A DNA stretch of 64,000 nt from Tautonia rosea (GTDB lineage Bacteria; Planctomycetota; Planctomycetia; Isosphaerales; Isosphaeraceae). Position numbers and translations under genes: made by a program. Each line of letters opens with the position of its first letter. Within the stretch, counting starts at the first letter, position 1. Where the stretch lies: NCBI RefSeq assembly GCF_012958305.1, contig NZ_JABBYO010000001.1:124001-188000 (forward strand), read 5' to 3'. The notes under the pieces are model-generated. The model saw only the letters and a list, made by a program, of their open reading frames with translations, searched no databases and had not been told where the DNA came from. Below are positions 53,640 to 62,917 of this stretch, piece by piece.

Positions 53640-54059
53640 GTTTACGGCTGGTTCCCGCAAGGGGTTGCGTCGATTTGCACGGGTTCTCTGTCTCGAGAGA
53701 GAACCTTCGCGGTTCGAATGGGACCTTCAAGGTTCCTTCCGCAGTCCGGATCTCGGGCCAAAACTCTCGAAGCCCCTGTTTAACAGACCTCTAATCGGTA
53801 TCAGGCTGGTCTCTTTCGATGGGCGAGAGGGTTCAGCGGATGCCTTAGGGTTGTGCAGAAAACCATGGCATGCGCGCCAGGAACGGATCCGAATGGCACG
53901 AGAGTCTTGTAATCCCCTCGACTCTCTCCCTTCTCAGTGCTCGACATTGAAATGGCGCAGAAGCGGATGTGAAGGGGGTCATCGTTGCCGCATTGCCCAA
54001 CCCGATCGGAACTGGATTTTCGGAGCCGCACGCAGGGTGATGTAGCAGCGAGAAGCTAA
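53640..54059. other. intergenic region downstream of tRNA-Asn
   Basis: About 420 bases of less GC-rich sequence. A 135-codon frame (53638-54045) and frames on the other strand lack any family motif and are likely chance. No repeat of the tRNA 3' end is seen, so no attachment-site duplication can be shown. Confidence 0.4.
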
Positions 54060-54827
54060 TCACTCGACAGGACCCGTTTGTGCCTTATATTTTCGTTGCA
54101 GCGTGGAGGGCAGGTTGTCCCAAATTACGGGAGGAACAGCCATCATCTCATCAACTTCAGTTTCCGCCACGGTTCCGTCGGACTTGAACTCAAAGAGCTT
54201 GAAGTAGCCGATATCGCTTCCGTAGCCCCAGAGCCTTGAGGGAGACTCCCAGTAGAGGAACCATCGCATCGCAGCCCAACCGATGGAATCGCTTGCAAGT
54301 TTCTTTCCGCTGGCGGAATCGACCACCTCAAAGTCCACAAGGTCCTTGTCACGTCGCTTCACTTCTAATCGCTTGGTCCCATCTGGGGACGTGAAAGAGC
54401 CAAAGTCCCTGACAAGAGGACCAGACCGGATCACGAGAATTTGGACGCGAGAATCCTCGTTCCCTTCGTTGTACTTGACATGCATGACCTGAACATCGAT
54501 GTCGGGTATCTTGGCATTCTCGTATACGAAAAGATTGACCTCGGCAATTGAAGTCAGGCCTGTGTTGGCTGCGAGGCTCATCTCCTCCGGACTGAGTGTT
54601 CGCTTACGCCATTCCGCTCCGAGGAACTTGCTCAGCGTGGTCGAGAACTCCTTGGCGCTGAGAGCTGTCTTCAGGCTATAGATCTCTTGGCCGTTGATCT
54701 TCAGCTTCCTCTCCAGATTCACATCCGGAATGCCTTTCGAGAAATCCGGAACGGTCAGTTCTTGAGCAGATAGCGGCACGGCGAACAGGAGAAGGCATAA
54801 TGGTAAAAACATGCGTGAAATATCCAT
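54060..54827 (-). CDS. secreted protein of unknown function
   Basis: 255 residues from the ATG at 54827. Clear signal peptide (MDISRMFLPLCLLLFAVPLSAQ). The mature protein is mixed alpha/beta with no family I recognise: LKINGQEIYSLKTALS near 42-57, VQVMHVKYNEGNEDSRVQIL, and a core GTKRLEVKRRDKDLVDFEVV. Only two or three Cys, no metal motif. Codon use is markedly less GC-rich than in neighbours such as the citrate synthase gene, pointing to a recent arrival near tRNA-Asn. Confidence 0.65.
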   Translation of the reverse strand: MDISRMFLPLCLLLFAVPLSAQELTVPDFSKGIPDVNLERKLKINGQEIYSLKTALSAKEFSTTLSKFLGAEWRKRTLSPEEMSLAANTGLTSIAEVNLFVYENAKIPDIDVQVMHVKYNEGNEDSRVQILVIRSGPLVRDFGSFTSPDGTKRLEVKRRDKDLVDFEVVDSASGKKLASDSIGWAAMRWFLYWESPSRLWGYGSDIGYFKLFEFKSDGTVAETEVDEMMAVPPVIWDNLPSTLQRKYKAQTGPVE

Positions 54828-55490
54828 CTGATGGCCTGTCTGAGTATTTTGTCTGTATTGCGTGAAGATGCTGCGGGGATCAGCGAATTCCGCCGCGGAA
54901 CGTTGAAACGCTGCTTAGCCGCCTCACCTTTCGCCCAGCCGAAATTGTATCCGCCAAACTCTGCTCAGTCGAGTAACACGTCATGGACGTCAGTCAGCAT
55001 GCGAACCGGGTAGGTTAACAAATAGAGGCTGTTAACTCGTTTGTTTCGCCAGACATCGCGCCGGTCGCCAAGCGAAGGTTGATGTGGGCATTTCCACACG
55101 GAGGCACCACATGCGACCATTCGACGATTCTCATTCCATGACACCTGACGAGCGTCGCGCGGCCATTGCCAAGAGTTCTCGGCTGGCGTTCTTCGTCTCC
55201 ACACGCGGGCCGCTCTCCCGCCAGCATCTGCGTCATCTTGCGACGCCGAAAGCACCGAGCGAGAGGGGAACCGCCACGATTGTGCTTCGATCGTGGTTCG
55301 GTTCTCTGATTGTGAGTTTTTGAGCGTAATTGTTGGATCGTTTCCCTCGATGGTAACGCCGACCTTCATCGGTCATCGTCCGAATCAAGGTCGGCTTCCT
55401 GGTGATTTCATTTCACTGGGATTGAAGGTCAAGAGGCATGCAGATGCCCTGGCGTGACGATTGATTGGTCGTGAAAGCCGGTTGGATCGG
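54828..55490. other. intergenic region with a possible degraded small gene
   Basis: 663 bases. A 70-codon frame from ATG 55111 to 55323 begins MRPFDDSHSMTPDERRAAIAK, resembling the N-terminus (TPDERRxxIA) of short planctomycete proteins that often accompany mobile genes, but it loses similarity after 25 residues and may be a frameshifted remnant. After 55330 there is nothing recognisable. Confidence 0.35.
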
Positions 55491-56216
55491 CTATTCAGGG
55501 ATTCGGATGTAGATCTGATCGAACTCGTCCTGGACGGAAGGGATGGGAGCGTTCGGCGTCAGCTTCATCTCCAGGTCCTCCTCCAACGATCGGACGCGAT
55601 ACTGCCATCCCTCGGGTAGGTCGGCAAACTTCTCACCGAGTGTGGCGAGTTGCGACTCGGGCACTTTGTGCCCTTGCAAGACATAGACATGGCCGTCTGG
55701 GTCGACGAGTTGGTACACGGGCTTGCCGCGCTCCCAGGTCAGGTTTTGAAATTTGGCTGGGCTAAAGATCGTGTATTTCGCGATCTTCAGCGTACCGGGC
55801 GGAAGGTGGGCACCGAAGACCATCTCCACACCTGCGACAGATACCGGCTGGGATGCCATGACTCCGACTTCATCCATTGACCACCACTGCGGCCCATTCT
55901 TGTAGACCGATTCGGCGCCGAACTCCTTGGCGAGGGCGTCGAGGTCAAGCGTGTTCCACCAGTCGAGGTCGGCCCTGGCCAGTGGTGAGGTGCTGTAGAT
56001 GTCAGACCCTTTTTGGCCGTAATTGAAGACCAGCTCGCAATACTGGTAGCCTCGCGAATGGGGCAACTCCTGCATGGTGAGCGTCATGGACTTTCCCTGT
56101 CCGGTGGTCATCGTGACGGTTGGAGGCTCCTGGGCCGAGCTTTGCTGATTCCGCTCCAAGCCCATTCCGGCGTAAATGTTGATTGCGAGCAATTGTGTGA
56201 GTGTAAATGTTTTCAT
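55491..56216 (-). CDS. secreted protein, third gene of the DUF1254 operon
   Basis: 241 residues; ATG at 56216 overlaps the stop of the preceding gene by four bases (ATGA), so translation is coupled. Hydrophobic N-terminus (MKTFTLTQLLAINIYAG) is a short signal peptide. The rest has no family I can name: YQYCELVFNYGQKGSDIYST, WWNTLDLDALAKEFGAESVY and PVYQLVDPDGHVYVLQGHK. The VYVLQGxxP phrase also occurs in the upstream gene (PVYVLQGKMP), which suggests related substrates or common descent of part of the fold. Confidence 0.7.
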   Translation of the reverse strand: MKTFTLTQLLAINIYAGMGLERNQQSSAQEPPTVTMTTGQGKSMTLTMQELPHSRGYQYCELVFNYGQKGSDIYSTSPLARADLDWWNTLDLDALAKEFGAESVYKNGPQWWSMDEVGVMASQPVSVAGVEMVFGAHLPPGTLKIAKYTIFSPAKFQNLTWERGKPVYQLVDPDGHVYVLQGHKVPESQLATLGEKFADLPEGWQYRVRSLEEDLEMKLTPNAPIPSVQDEFDQIYIRIPE

Positions 56217-57739
56217 GGAAGCTTTACTCCGTTCGATTCAAAGTCTGTCCTGGTGGTGTAGTAGCCTCGGGGGAAGTAGGGACCCATCACCTCGGCTTCG
56301 GTCCCTGGTGTGGTGATCAAATCGGGGCGTTCCTTCCATTCGGGGTTGTTTGCCATGATTCGCATAATCAACATCCCGAAGTCAGACCGGTTTCGAGGAT
56401 CGTCCAGCCCTTCGCCGCGAGGGCTCCACTTGAGCCAGGCCACGCCGTTCTCGAGCGTCGCGTTCGAAGGGCGGTCTTCCGGCCGGCTCACGACGATCGT
56501 GTAGTTTCGGTCTGCGTCCAGGGGGACCTGGAAATCGGCGATCCCGTCCACGACCTGACCGCTGGGGACCGCTTCGCAACTGACCAGTGACCAGTATTGG
56601 GTCTGGGCTTCCGGCATGATGGCAAGGCCCTTGCCGTCTTCCCCCGCGAAGGTGTCGGGGAAGGTGGGCATCTTGCCCTGCAGCACATAAACGGGGCCGA
56701 ATGTTCGAGAGAGGAAGGTCACGAGATAAGGCCCCTCACCGCCTCCTTCCATGGCCCCTTCGTAGCGGATATTGGCACGTTCGGTGGGGGGCTTGAACGC
56801 ACCGAACAGGGTGTAGGCGTTGGTCCAGTATTTTTCCCATTGGGGAGGATTTCGGGCGGGAGCAGTCTCGGGTGGCAGGTCGGGATCATTGCGCTCGCTC
56901 TGGACCAGTTGCACCCATTCGTCCGTGGTCATCGGCTGCTTGGTTGCAGCCGAAAACGGCTTCCCGAATTGCTGAGCGACCTGCTCAGCGTTGAGCTTCG
57001 TACCGTCGGCAAGTGTTCCCTCGTACACGGGCAAGCCCGTGCCTGCGAAGGGTGCGTCTGCCGGTCCCCAGCCTGCTCCATCCTTGTTTTGGTCCGCAAG
57101 GTAGATCCGGATGACACCTTGAAGCTCGGCTCCGTCTCGACCCACATAGAGCGTGTTCGTCTCGCGTTGCGAGGCGTCTTGCGGTGGCGGCTCGGCGAGG
57201 ATTCGGATGGTGTAGTTGCGATGCTCTGCCAGCCGATTCGCTCCGACGCGAAAGGGATTTTCGGAGAGGGGGTCCGGTTCGAAATCGGGACCTCGGAGCG
57301 ACTCTCCAATCGCGACGAACGTTTCTCGCTCGAACTTGTAGATTGCGAACTGGAAAAATCGGGCGTAGGGGAAGCTCCCCCGCAAGGTCATCGAGCTACC
57401 GGGCGGCATGGCGAAGCGGCCAAGGAAGTAGGTCGACTGCATGTCGGGCCAGAGATTGGGATTCTGGATCGGTTTGGGCCCTTCCAGAACATTCCAGTAC
57501 ACCCAACCCCGAGGCCCTTGGAACAATCGGTCATGTCCATAGCGCTCATCGGTTCGAACAACGGTTCCAAGCGATTTGGCCGCATGCTCGCTCACAGGCT
57601 GGGCAGCGGGCCGGACCTCCTCAGAGGTTGCATCCTGTGCAGAGGCCGGCAGCAACGTCAGTGTCACCGTAAGCCCAGTCGAGAGGGCCGCAATCGCCAT
57701 TCGTATGAAATCTCGCGAGTTGAGTTTGCATAAACTCAT
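56213..57739 (-). CDS. secreted DUF1214-related protein, second gene of the operon
   Basis: 508 residues from the ATG at 57739 (GGAAGG 8 bases upstream; a GTG at 57757 is upstream). Signal peptide about 1-32. Two stretches resemble the DUF1214-like fold of its neighbour: SMTLRGSFPYARFFQFAIYKFE with GESLRGPDFEPDPLSENPF (about 95-140), and the C-terminal NYTIVVSRPEDRP...WLKWSPRGEGLDDPRNRSDFG portion, read with a break. Family assignment is moderate. Encoded between a true DUF1254/DUF1214 gene and a small secreted protein in one transcript. Confidence 0.65.
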   Translation of the reverse strand: MSLCKLNSRDFIRMAIAALSTGLTVTLTLLPASAQDATSEEVRPAAQPVSEHAAKSLGTVVRTDERYGHDRLFQGPRGWVYWNVLEGPKPIQNPNLWPDMQSTYFLGRFAMPPGSSMTLRGSFPYARFFQFAIYKFERETFVAIGESLRGPDFEPDPLSENPFRVGANRLAEHRNYTIRILAEPPPQDASQRETNTLYVGRDGAELQGVIRIYLADQNKDGAGWGPADAPFAGTGLPVYEGTLADGTKLNAEQVAQQFGKPFSAATKQPMTTDEWVQLVQSERNDPDLPPETAPARNPPQWEKYWTNAYTLFGAFKPPTERANIRYEGAMEGGGEGPYLVTFLSRTFGPVYVLQGKMPTFPDTFAGEDGKGLAIMPEAQTQYWSLVSCEAVPSGQVVDGIADFQVPLDADRNYTIVVSRPEDRPSNATLENGVAWLKWSPRGEGLDDPRNRSDFGMLIMRIMANNPEWKERPDLITTPGTEAEVMGPYFPRGYYTTRTDFESNGVKLP

Positions 57740-57833
57740 GTCTTGTACCTTCCACACAGGTCTGAAACCTCAATCCGTGGGAGCTTTCGTACGCGGGGCC
57801 CGTCCTTGCTCAACGAACTCTCAGCGGCACTCG

Positions 57834-58850
57834 TCAGTTGACCGGCTGCGCTTCGGGAGGGATCCAGTTTCCCTCGATGATCTCCCAGCCTGGCAGATAG
57901 CAGCGGATGACGTAGTTCCAGCCCTCAGTAATCGGCAGAAAGTTGGTCGATTTGGGATCGCCGCCGAAGTGGATTGTCACGCGACCATCATCGTCGCGTG
58001 TTGCGGTGATGCTGTTCCATGAATATGCGTTAAGGTCGTTGGGCGAAAAGAATCCGTCCTTGTTGTAGACGGTCACCGACCAGAACGCCTCGACGGGCAC
58101 CTCCTTCGGCATGGTCAGGGTGTAGGCGGCCTGGCCGTCGTTTCGCTCGGGAGCGAAGCTGAAGTACATCGCTCCGCGTTGAGGATTGCCTCCCCAGCCT
58201 GCGGCGCTCCCTATGAGGTGTTGCACGGGGTCGACCTCGCCTCGACGTCCGAAGGCCCCGGAAAAGTCAGTCATCTTCAGGGCCATCTGATTGAGCTGCT
58301 TGCGCGTTTCGAGCAGTGAGGGCTGATCCCAATCCGGAAGGTCCAGGGTGCCCGGCGAGGCCTGTTTGATCTGAATTGCGTCTTGCAGCGCATGAGCCTT
58401 TTTCAGGTCCTCCGGGTCATTGGGGTCCGCAAAGGTCCGGACCAGCGCCATCGCGTACCGGGTGCCGACCGAGTCGAGGCTCAAGGTTACTTCGCCCGAG
58501 CCGTGTTTGAGCACAGGGTTGTACTCATCCTGGTCGATCACCAGCAACGATTGGAACCGTCCCTGGGAGTCGGGCATCACGATCGTGACCGGAGAAGCCA
58601 GGTCAAACACACCCGCCGAATAGAGCGTGTCGCGATTGCCCCGTATGGTCGTCTGGTCCTCGACCGAATAGGGCTCTCGCAGATGCATCAATATTCCGAT
58701 GCCACCTGCCTTGGCGGCATAGGCCTTGAACTGCATGTCGGTTTCCGCTCGCGTGTAATTCAGCACGTTGACCGGTTCGTTGCCCTTTGCTGAGGTCGAC
58801 GTAACGGAAAGCGCGAGGATGAGCGAATATCTTACGTAAGCAGAGATCAT
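57834..58850 (-). CDS. secreted DUF1254/DUF1214-domain protein, first gene of the operon
   Basis: 338 residues from the ATG at 58850 (GGAG 7 bases upstream); the frame to 59084 is longer but its first 78 residues look non-coding. Signal peptide about 1-23. N-terminal DUF1254 part: [37 protein letters not shown]-terminal DUF1214 part: [48 protein letters not shown]. Members are exported proteins of unknown function, found in many environmental bacteria, often as tandem genes. Preceded by short direct repeats at 58926-58977. Confidence 0.87.
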   Translation of the reverse strand: MISAYVRYSLILALSVTSTSAKGNEPVNVLNYTRAETDMQFKAYAAKAGGIGILMHLREPYSVEDQTTIRGNRDTLYSAGVFDLASPVTIVMPDSQGRFQSLLVIDQDEYNPVLKHGSGEVTLSLDSVGTRYAMALVRTFADPNDPEDLKKAHALQDAIQIKQASPGTLDLPDWDQPSLLETRKQLNQMALKMTDFSGAFGRRGEVDPVQHLIGSAAGWGGNPQRGAMYFSFAPERNDGQAAYTLTMPKEVPVEAFWSVTVYNKDGFFSPNDLNAYSWNSITATRDDDGRVTIHFGGDPKSTNFLPITEGWNYVIRCYLPGWEIIEGNWIPPEAQPVN

Positions 58851-59267
58851 GAGGAACTCCGGATCGGTTCCGTTCAATTTCAGCGAATCCTTCAGCACAG
58901 CCCTCTCGCCATCAGCACAGTCCTGACTGCGGTTGGACCTGCGAGTTCGGTTGAACGTACTGCGACTCCGGTTGAACAACAAGGTTGTGCTCGATGAGCG
59001 AGTTGTCACCCGGATTGAAGAGGCGATCTCGCTTTCTCTGAGCGTTGACGTGGGGAACGGTGTGGCACGGGTTGCCGGGACCATCAGACGGTTGAGTCCC
59101 TGTGTGCCACAGATGCGAGCTGTTTCGAGAAACCGACCTTCAGCAGTCGCCCTGCGAGCGATCTTCCCAGGTGAGAAACTCCGGCTCCGAGAGATGTCAT
59201 CGCGAGCATCTGGCGACGGCGAATACCGATGAGTGTTGGTCGAAGGTGGGCGAAGCAGCGATCCTGA
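58851..59267. other. 417-base region upstream of the DUF1254 operon
   Basis: No gene with recognisable family here. Contains the 18-bp direct repeats described separately, and must hold the operon promoter on the minus strand. A 69-codon minus-strand frame (59084-59293) overlaps the MMPL gene end and is not convincing. Confidence 0.45.
58926..58977. repeat. 18-bp direct repeats upstream of the DUF1254 operon
   Basis: CTGCGAGTTCGGTTGAAC (58939-58956) and CTGCGACTCCGGTTGAAC (58960-58977) are spaced by 21 bases, about two helical turns, with a third partial unit CTGCGGTTGGAC ahead (58927-58938). Located 76-125 bases before the first start codon of the operon, so possible operator sites. Confidence 0.6.
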
Positions 59268-61706
59268 TCAAGATCGCGTCGCATCGGCTTCAAGGGTGTC
59301 CGAAGACCGCGAATCGATCTCCCCCTCCCCGTTTCTCCAGCGGTGAGCCAGGCTCAGACAGGCTGGAAGCAGGATCAGATTGCCGATGGTGCTGCCGGCC
59401 GTGGCAATGGCGACCATCAGGCCAAAGGTGGCGAACGGCACGAATTCACTGAACCAGAGGACCGTGAAGCCAAGAGCCACGGCAAGGCTCGATAGCAAGA
59501 CCCCTGGCCCCGTCACCGTGTAGCTGGCAAACAGGGCGTCCTCGAAGGGCTGGGTCAGTCGCCGTCTGCGGAATTGAAGCAAGCAGTGAAAGGTGTCGTC
59601 GATCGACAGTCCCAGAGCGACGCTCGCGACCAGAGCCGTGGCGAGGTCGAGCTTCACGCCGAGCCACCCCATCAGGCCGAGCACCAGGCCCACGGCCAGC
59701 ATGGTCGGCAAGATCGCAAGAATAGCCAGTTTCGGCCCCCGGAAGGCGAGCGTGAGCATGAGCAGAATGCCGACGGTGGCAATGGCCAACGTCGTCCACT
59801 GGGTCTCGATCACGCCTCGGGTGGTTTGCGTCAAAAGGTGGGATAGTCCAGTGAGATATGCTCGGTTGTCGTAGCGATTCCGAGCAAGCGACTCGGCCTG
59901 GTCAAAGAGAAGCATCTTGGCCGGGGCAGGCTGGCTTTCGGAAAGACGGACCATCGAGCGTGCCCAGCCGGTCTGCGGGTCCCAGAAACTTCCGAGTAAC
60001 TCCGCCTGCGGCGTGGCCGAGATCAGGTCCAGTTTCGTCGATAGTAACCAGGCAGCTCGCTCGGGATCGAGTTCGGCGAGACGTTCGTCCGGGTCGAGCA
60101 CCGTGGCGAGCGAGGTGACGTAAGCAATCCCCTCGCTGTTGCGAGGCGGGGCAATGTCCAGCACGGCGCGATCGAGGGTCCGGATCCGTTCGAGCGTCTG
60201 CGGCGTGATCTCCCCTTCCGTGGGAACGATCAACCCGGCAAGGCCGATTCCTCCCAGATGCTCCTCGATGAAGCGATAATCCTGCACCACTCGGGTCGAG
60301 GCTCGGAAGGCGTTAATATAGTTTGATTCGTATTGAAGATACGGTGTGCCGGCGATCATGGGGATCACGATGATCAAGGTGCCGAAGACGATCGGCGCCG
60401 GGCGTCGGTAGACCCGAGCAATCAGGCCGTTCATGGCCTGGGCGATCCGGGAGGTCGAGCCGAATCGAACCGGGATTTCCATGATCTTGAACGGCGGAAT
60501 CATCGCTCCCGGGGAAATCAGCAAGGTGAGCAGTGCCGCCGCTGCGGTGGCGATGGCCAGCACTGTGCCGAACTGGCGGATCGGCATCACGTTGCTTGTC
60601 CCAAGGGCTCCGTAGCCGATGGTGGTGGTCAGGGCACACCAGAAGATCGGCTCGGAGACGACCTGTAAGGTTTCCCGGGCAGCCTCGCGACGGTCAGCCA
60701 TGCGGCGGAGGTCTTCGCGAAAGTGCAAGGCCAGGTGGCTGGCGGCAGGCATGGTGAGCACAATGATCTGGGCAATCATCGGGCCGCTGGAGAGAGAGAG
60801 TTTCAGGTCGAGGACCCCGAGAATTGTTGAGGTCGCCAGCCAAACTGTCCACCCGGCGATCAAGGGGACCAGGGCCCACCAGAGGCTCCGGGTGGCGATC
60901 AGGGTGACGGCGCCGATCAGGAGCATGCCGACGGTCGCGAGCCGCTGGCCGTCAATCTCGATCGCCCGGAAGCCGTCGGCCAGCAAGACCGGAGGCCCGA
61001 CGACGGCCGGATCGCGGTCGAGATCGTGCCGATCGGCGAAGTCGTCTGCAATGGCTCGGAGTGCCTCGACTGTGATCTTGACATCGTGCTCTCCGGCCGA
61101 TTTGAGGCGGGTCATCAGGGCGGTGTAGGTGCCGGATTGGTCCACGAGCGTTCCGAGGAGCAACGGATGCGCAGTGATCCGCTCCCGAAGTTCGGCCAGA
61201 CGCTCGGGCTGGTCAGCGGTCGATCGCAGGGCGCCGGCGATCGTCGGGGTGGCCCACTGGCCCCCCCCTTCCCCGGAGATTCCTTGCTTGATGAGATCGA
61301 GAACCTCAGCCCGACTGGGGAGAAACAGGCGCTTTTTCTCGGGGATCTTCTCAAGGGCGAGCAAGGCGTCGTCAAGCTGCCAGAAGAGGGGCATTTCGTC
61401 GAGCGACTGGACCGACAGCACACCTTCGATCTCGGTCGATCGGATCGCGCCGGCCAGTTCGGCCACCCGGGCAATTCCTTGCGGCGTTAGCAATTCGGGA
61501 TCGTGATAGGCAACAAAGACGAACTGATCGTTGCCGAATTGGGACGACGCCTGTCGATAGGCGACCACATTCGGATCATCCTTGGCGAAGAAGGACTCAA
61601 TCGATTGATCGTAGTTGACTTCCTTGCCATAGATCCAAAGCAAGCCCAGCGCAAGGGTTGTGCCGGCAAACAGGAGGAGTCGAGCCCGGAGCAAGAGGGC
61701 AATCAC
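59268..61706 (-). CDS. MMPL/RND-superfamily transporter
   Basis: 812 residues from a GTG at 61706. Two RND repeats each with one helix, a periplasmic loop and a five-helix bundle. The first helix (LLLFAGTTLALGLLWI) is followed by YDQSIESFFAKDDP. The sterol-sensing-like helices SGPMIAQIIVLTMPAASHLALHF and ASVALGLSIDDTFHCLLQF mark the HAE3/MMPL type, in which Asp residues of the fourth and tenth helices carry protons. Substrates are usually lipids or hydrophobic compounds. Upstream of the DUF1254 operon on the same strand, a possible functional link to exported lipid-like compounds. Confidence 0.87.
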   Translation of the reverse strand: MIALLLRARLLLFAGTTLALGLLWIYGKEVNYDQSIESFFAKDDPNVVAYRQASSQFGNDQFVFVAYHDPELLTPQGIARVAELAGAIRSTEIEGVLSVQSLDEMPLFWQLDDALLALEKIPEKKRLFLPSRAEVLDLIKQGISGEGGGQWATPTIAGALRSTADQPERLAELRERITAHPLLLGTLVDQSGTYTALMTRLKSAGEHDVKITVEALRAIADDFADRHDLDRDPAVVGPPVLLADGFRAIEIDGQRLATVGMLLIGAVTLIATRSLWWALVPLIAGWTVWLATSTILGVLDLKLSLSSGPMIAQIIVLTMPAASHLALHFREDLRRMADRREAARETLQVVSEPIFWCALTTTIGYGALGTSNVMPIRQFGTVLAIATAAAALLTLLISPGAMIPPFKIMEIPVRFGSTSRIAQAMNGLIARVYRRPAPIVFGTLIIVIPMIAGTPYLQYESNYINAFRASTRVVQDYRFIEEHLGGIGLAGLIVPTEGEITPQTLERIRTLDRAVLDIAPPRNSEGIAYVTSLATVLDPDERLAELDPERAAWLLSTKLDLISATPQAELLGSFWDPQTGWARSMVRLSESQPAPAKMLLFDQAESLARNRYDNRAYLTGLSHLLTQTTRGVIETQWTTLAIATVGILLMLTLAFRGPKLAILAILPTMLAVGLVLGLMGWLGVKLDLATALVASVALGLSIDDTFHCLLQFRRRRLTQPFEDALFASYTVTGPGVLLSSLAVALGFTVLWFSEFVPFATFGLMVAIATAGSTIGNLILLPACLSLAHRWRNGEGEIDSRSSDTLEADATRS

Positions 61707-61969
61707 GAGGGGCGGTCCTTGGCGAGGGTCGAGGCGTCAATCGGGGAGGTCGGCCGTGGTGGTCGCGATCGCGTTCTCCCGGGATCGTTATAGGCCGATC
61801 CCCCGTCCCGCGTCGAGTCGGACTCTCGACGGAGCGCTCCACGATCGATCCTCAACACCGGGTTCGATCGGCTGTTGTGGCGTAACGCCGTGCCTCGGTG
61901 CTTCGGGAGCCTGGAAGGTCGCTCCTCGAACCAGCGTGAAGCCCTGGAACCAAGGGGAGATGATCCGAG
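61707..61969. other. intergenic region between lipoprotein and MMPL genes
   Basis: 263 bases without a convincing gene; presumably carries the MMPL promoter. No strong terminator hairpin seen. Confidence 0.4.
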
Positions 61970-62734
61970 TTATCGGGGCAGGAAATCACCTCGGTCGAGC
62001 ACGCCGACGGGAACCTGGATCGCAGGGTCGGTAAACGGCACGGCACCGCCGGTCCGCTCGTGGGCGGGCTGATTCTGCTCGGACTCGGTCAAGGGAATCG
62101 TCATGCCGATGAACTCGGTGCCCCCGCGGAGCGATCCGGACTGGAACGGCCCGAGTCCGCCGATGTGAACGTTCTTGTCGTCCGAGGTTCCCAGGACGGT
62201 CCCCGAATTCCAGACAAGCTGACCGCTGGCTCGGTCGTAGGCGAACAAGGCCAGTTTGGTCACAGCCTGTTGATCGCTCTTTTTGATGAGAGGAATTTCC
62301 GGCACGTTCCCGGCAGGGATGCCCGGAATGGTCATCGGCACGTTCATCTGCGGAACACCGATGAGCAACTGCGAATCATCTGTGCCGTAAGCTCCGGTAC
62401 GGGCCTCGACAACCCATTGCGCGTCTTCTTTCGTCTCTCGGAGCAAGACCCCTTGAGAGAGCAACGCCTGGCGAAGGCTCGAGGTCACCCAGCCCTTGTC
62501 CACCGCCTCGACGTGCGTCGTGTCAAGGAATACGGGCACGCCGATGAGCGGGCGGAAGTCAACCTGCCGCAGTGCCTGGTCCCAGGAATTGGTCAGTAAG
62601 AGCTGCTCGGTCCCGGTTCTCGCGGTGTTCGTCATCCGGGTACTGCCGCAGCCACCGGCCAAGGTCAGGACGAGGCCAGTGAGGGCCAGGATCACCCTAG
62701 CCGATCGCCGGGCGACCGTCGCTTCCATGCACAT
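61970..62734 (-). CDS. lipoprotein of a planctomycete family (DUF6655-like)
   Basis: 254 residues from the ATG at 62734, which has GAGGAG 10 bases upstream (frame reaches 62827). Signal peptide followed by lipobox Leu-Ala-Gly-Gly-Cys (about residue 30). Mature part: GTEQLLLTNSWDQALRQVDF, GVPVFLDTTHVEAVDKGWVT, VVEARTGAYGTDDSQLLIGV and KLALFAYDRASGQLVWNSG, a mix reminiscent of lipoproteins with a curli/CsgG-like or DUF6655 type fold. Outer-membrane or periplasmic anchoring expected. Function unknown. Confidence 0.7.
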   Translation of the reverse strand: MCMEATVARRSARVILALTGLVLTLAGGCGSTRMTNTARTGTEQLLLTNSWDQALRQVDFRPLIGVPVFLDTTHVEAVDKGWVTSSLRQALLSQGVLLRETKEDAQWVVEARTGAYGTDDSQLLIGVPQMNVPMTIPGIPAGNVPEIPLIKKSDQQAVTKLALFAYDRASGQLVWNSGTVLGTSDDKNVHIGGLGPFQSGSLRGGTEFIGMTIPLTESEQNQPAHERTGGAVPFTDPAIQVPVGVLDRGDFLPR

Positions 62735-62917
62735 CAGGCAGAAACTCCTCAAAGGTCCTGAAGCCTTCAGCACGCCGGGGCTTCCGGATCCGGGGTAGAC
62801 GGTATCGCAAACCGCCCGGCCGGTCAACGCGGATCCTTTTTCCAGAGAAAAAGATCGGCGAGACCGGCCGGGCGGGTGAAGAATCGCGGTCTTGAGGATT
62901 GGTTCGGCTCAGGCCGA

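Noticed and set aside
53562-55490. Genomic island with att sites at tRNA-Asn
   Set aside because: No integrase gene and no second copy of the tRNA 3' end could be found, so only a composition shift is reported.
58851-59084. N-terminal extension of the DUF1254 protein
   Set aside because: The 78 extra residues are Ser/Arg/Thr-rich, include the direct-repeat region, and precede a good ribosome-binding site and signal peptide.
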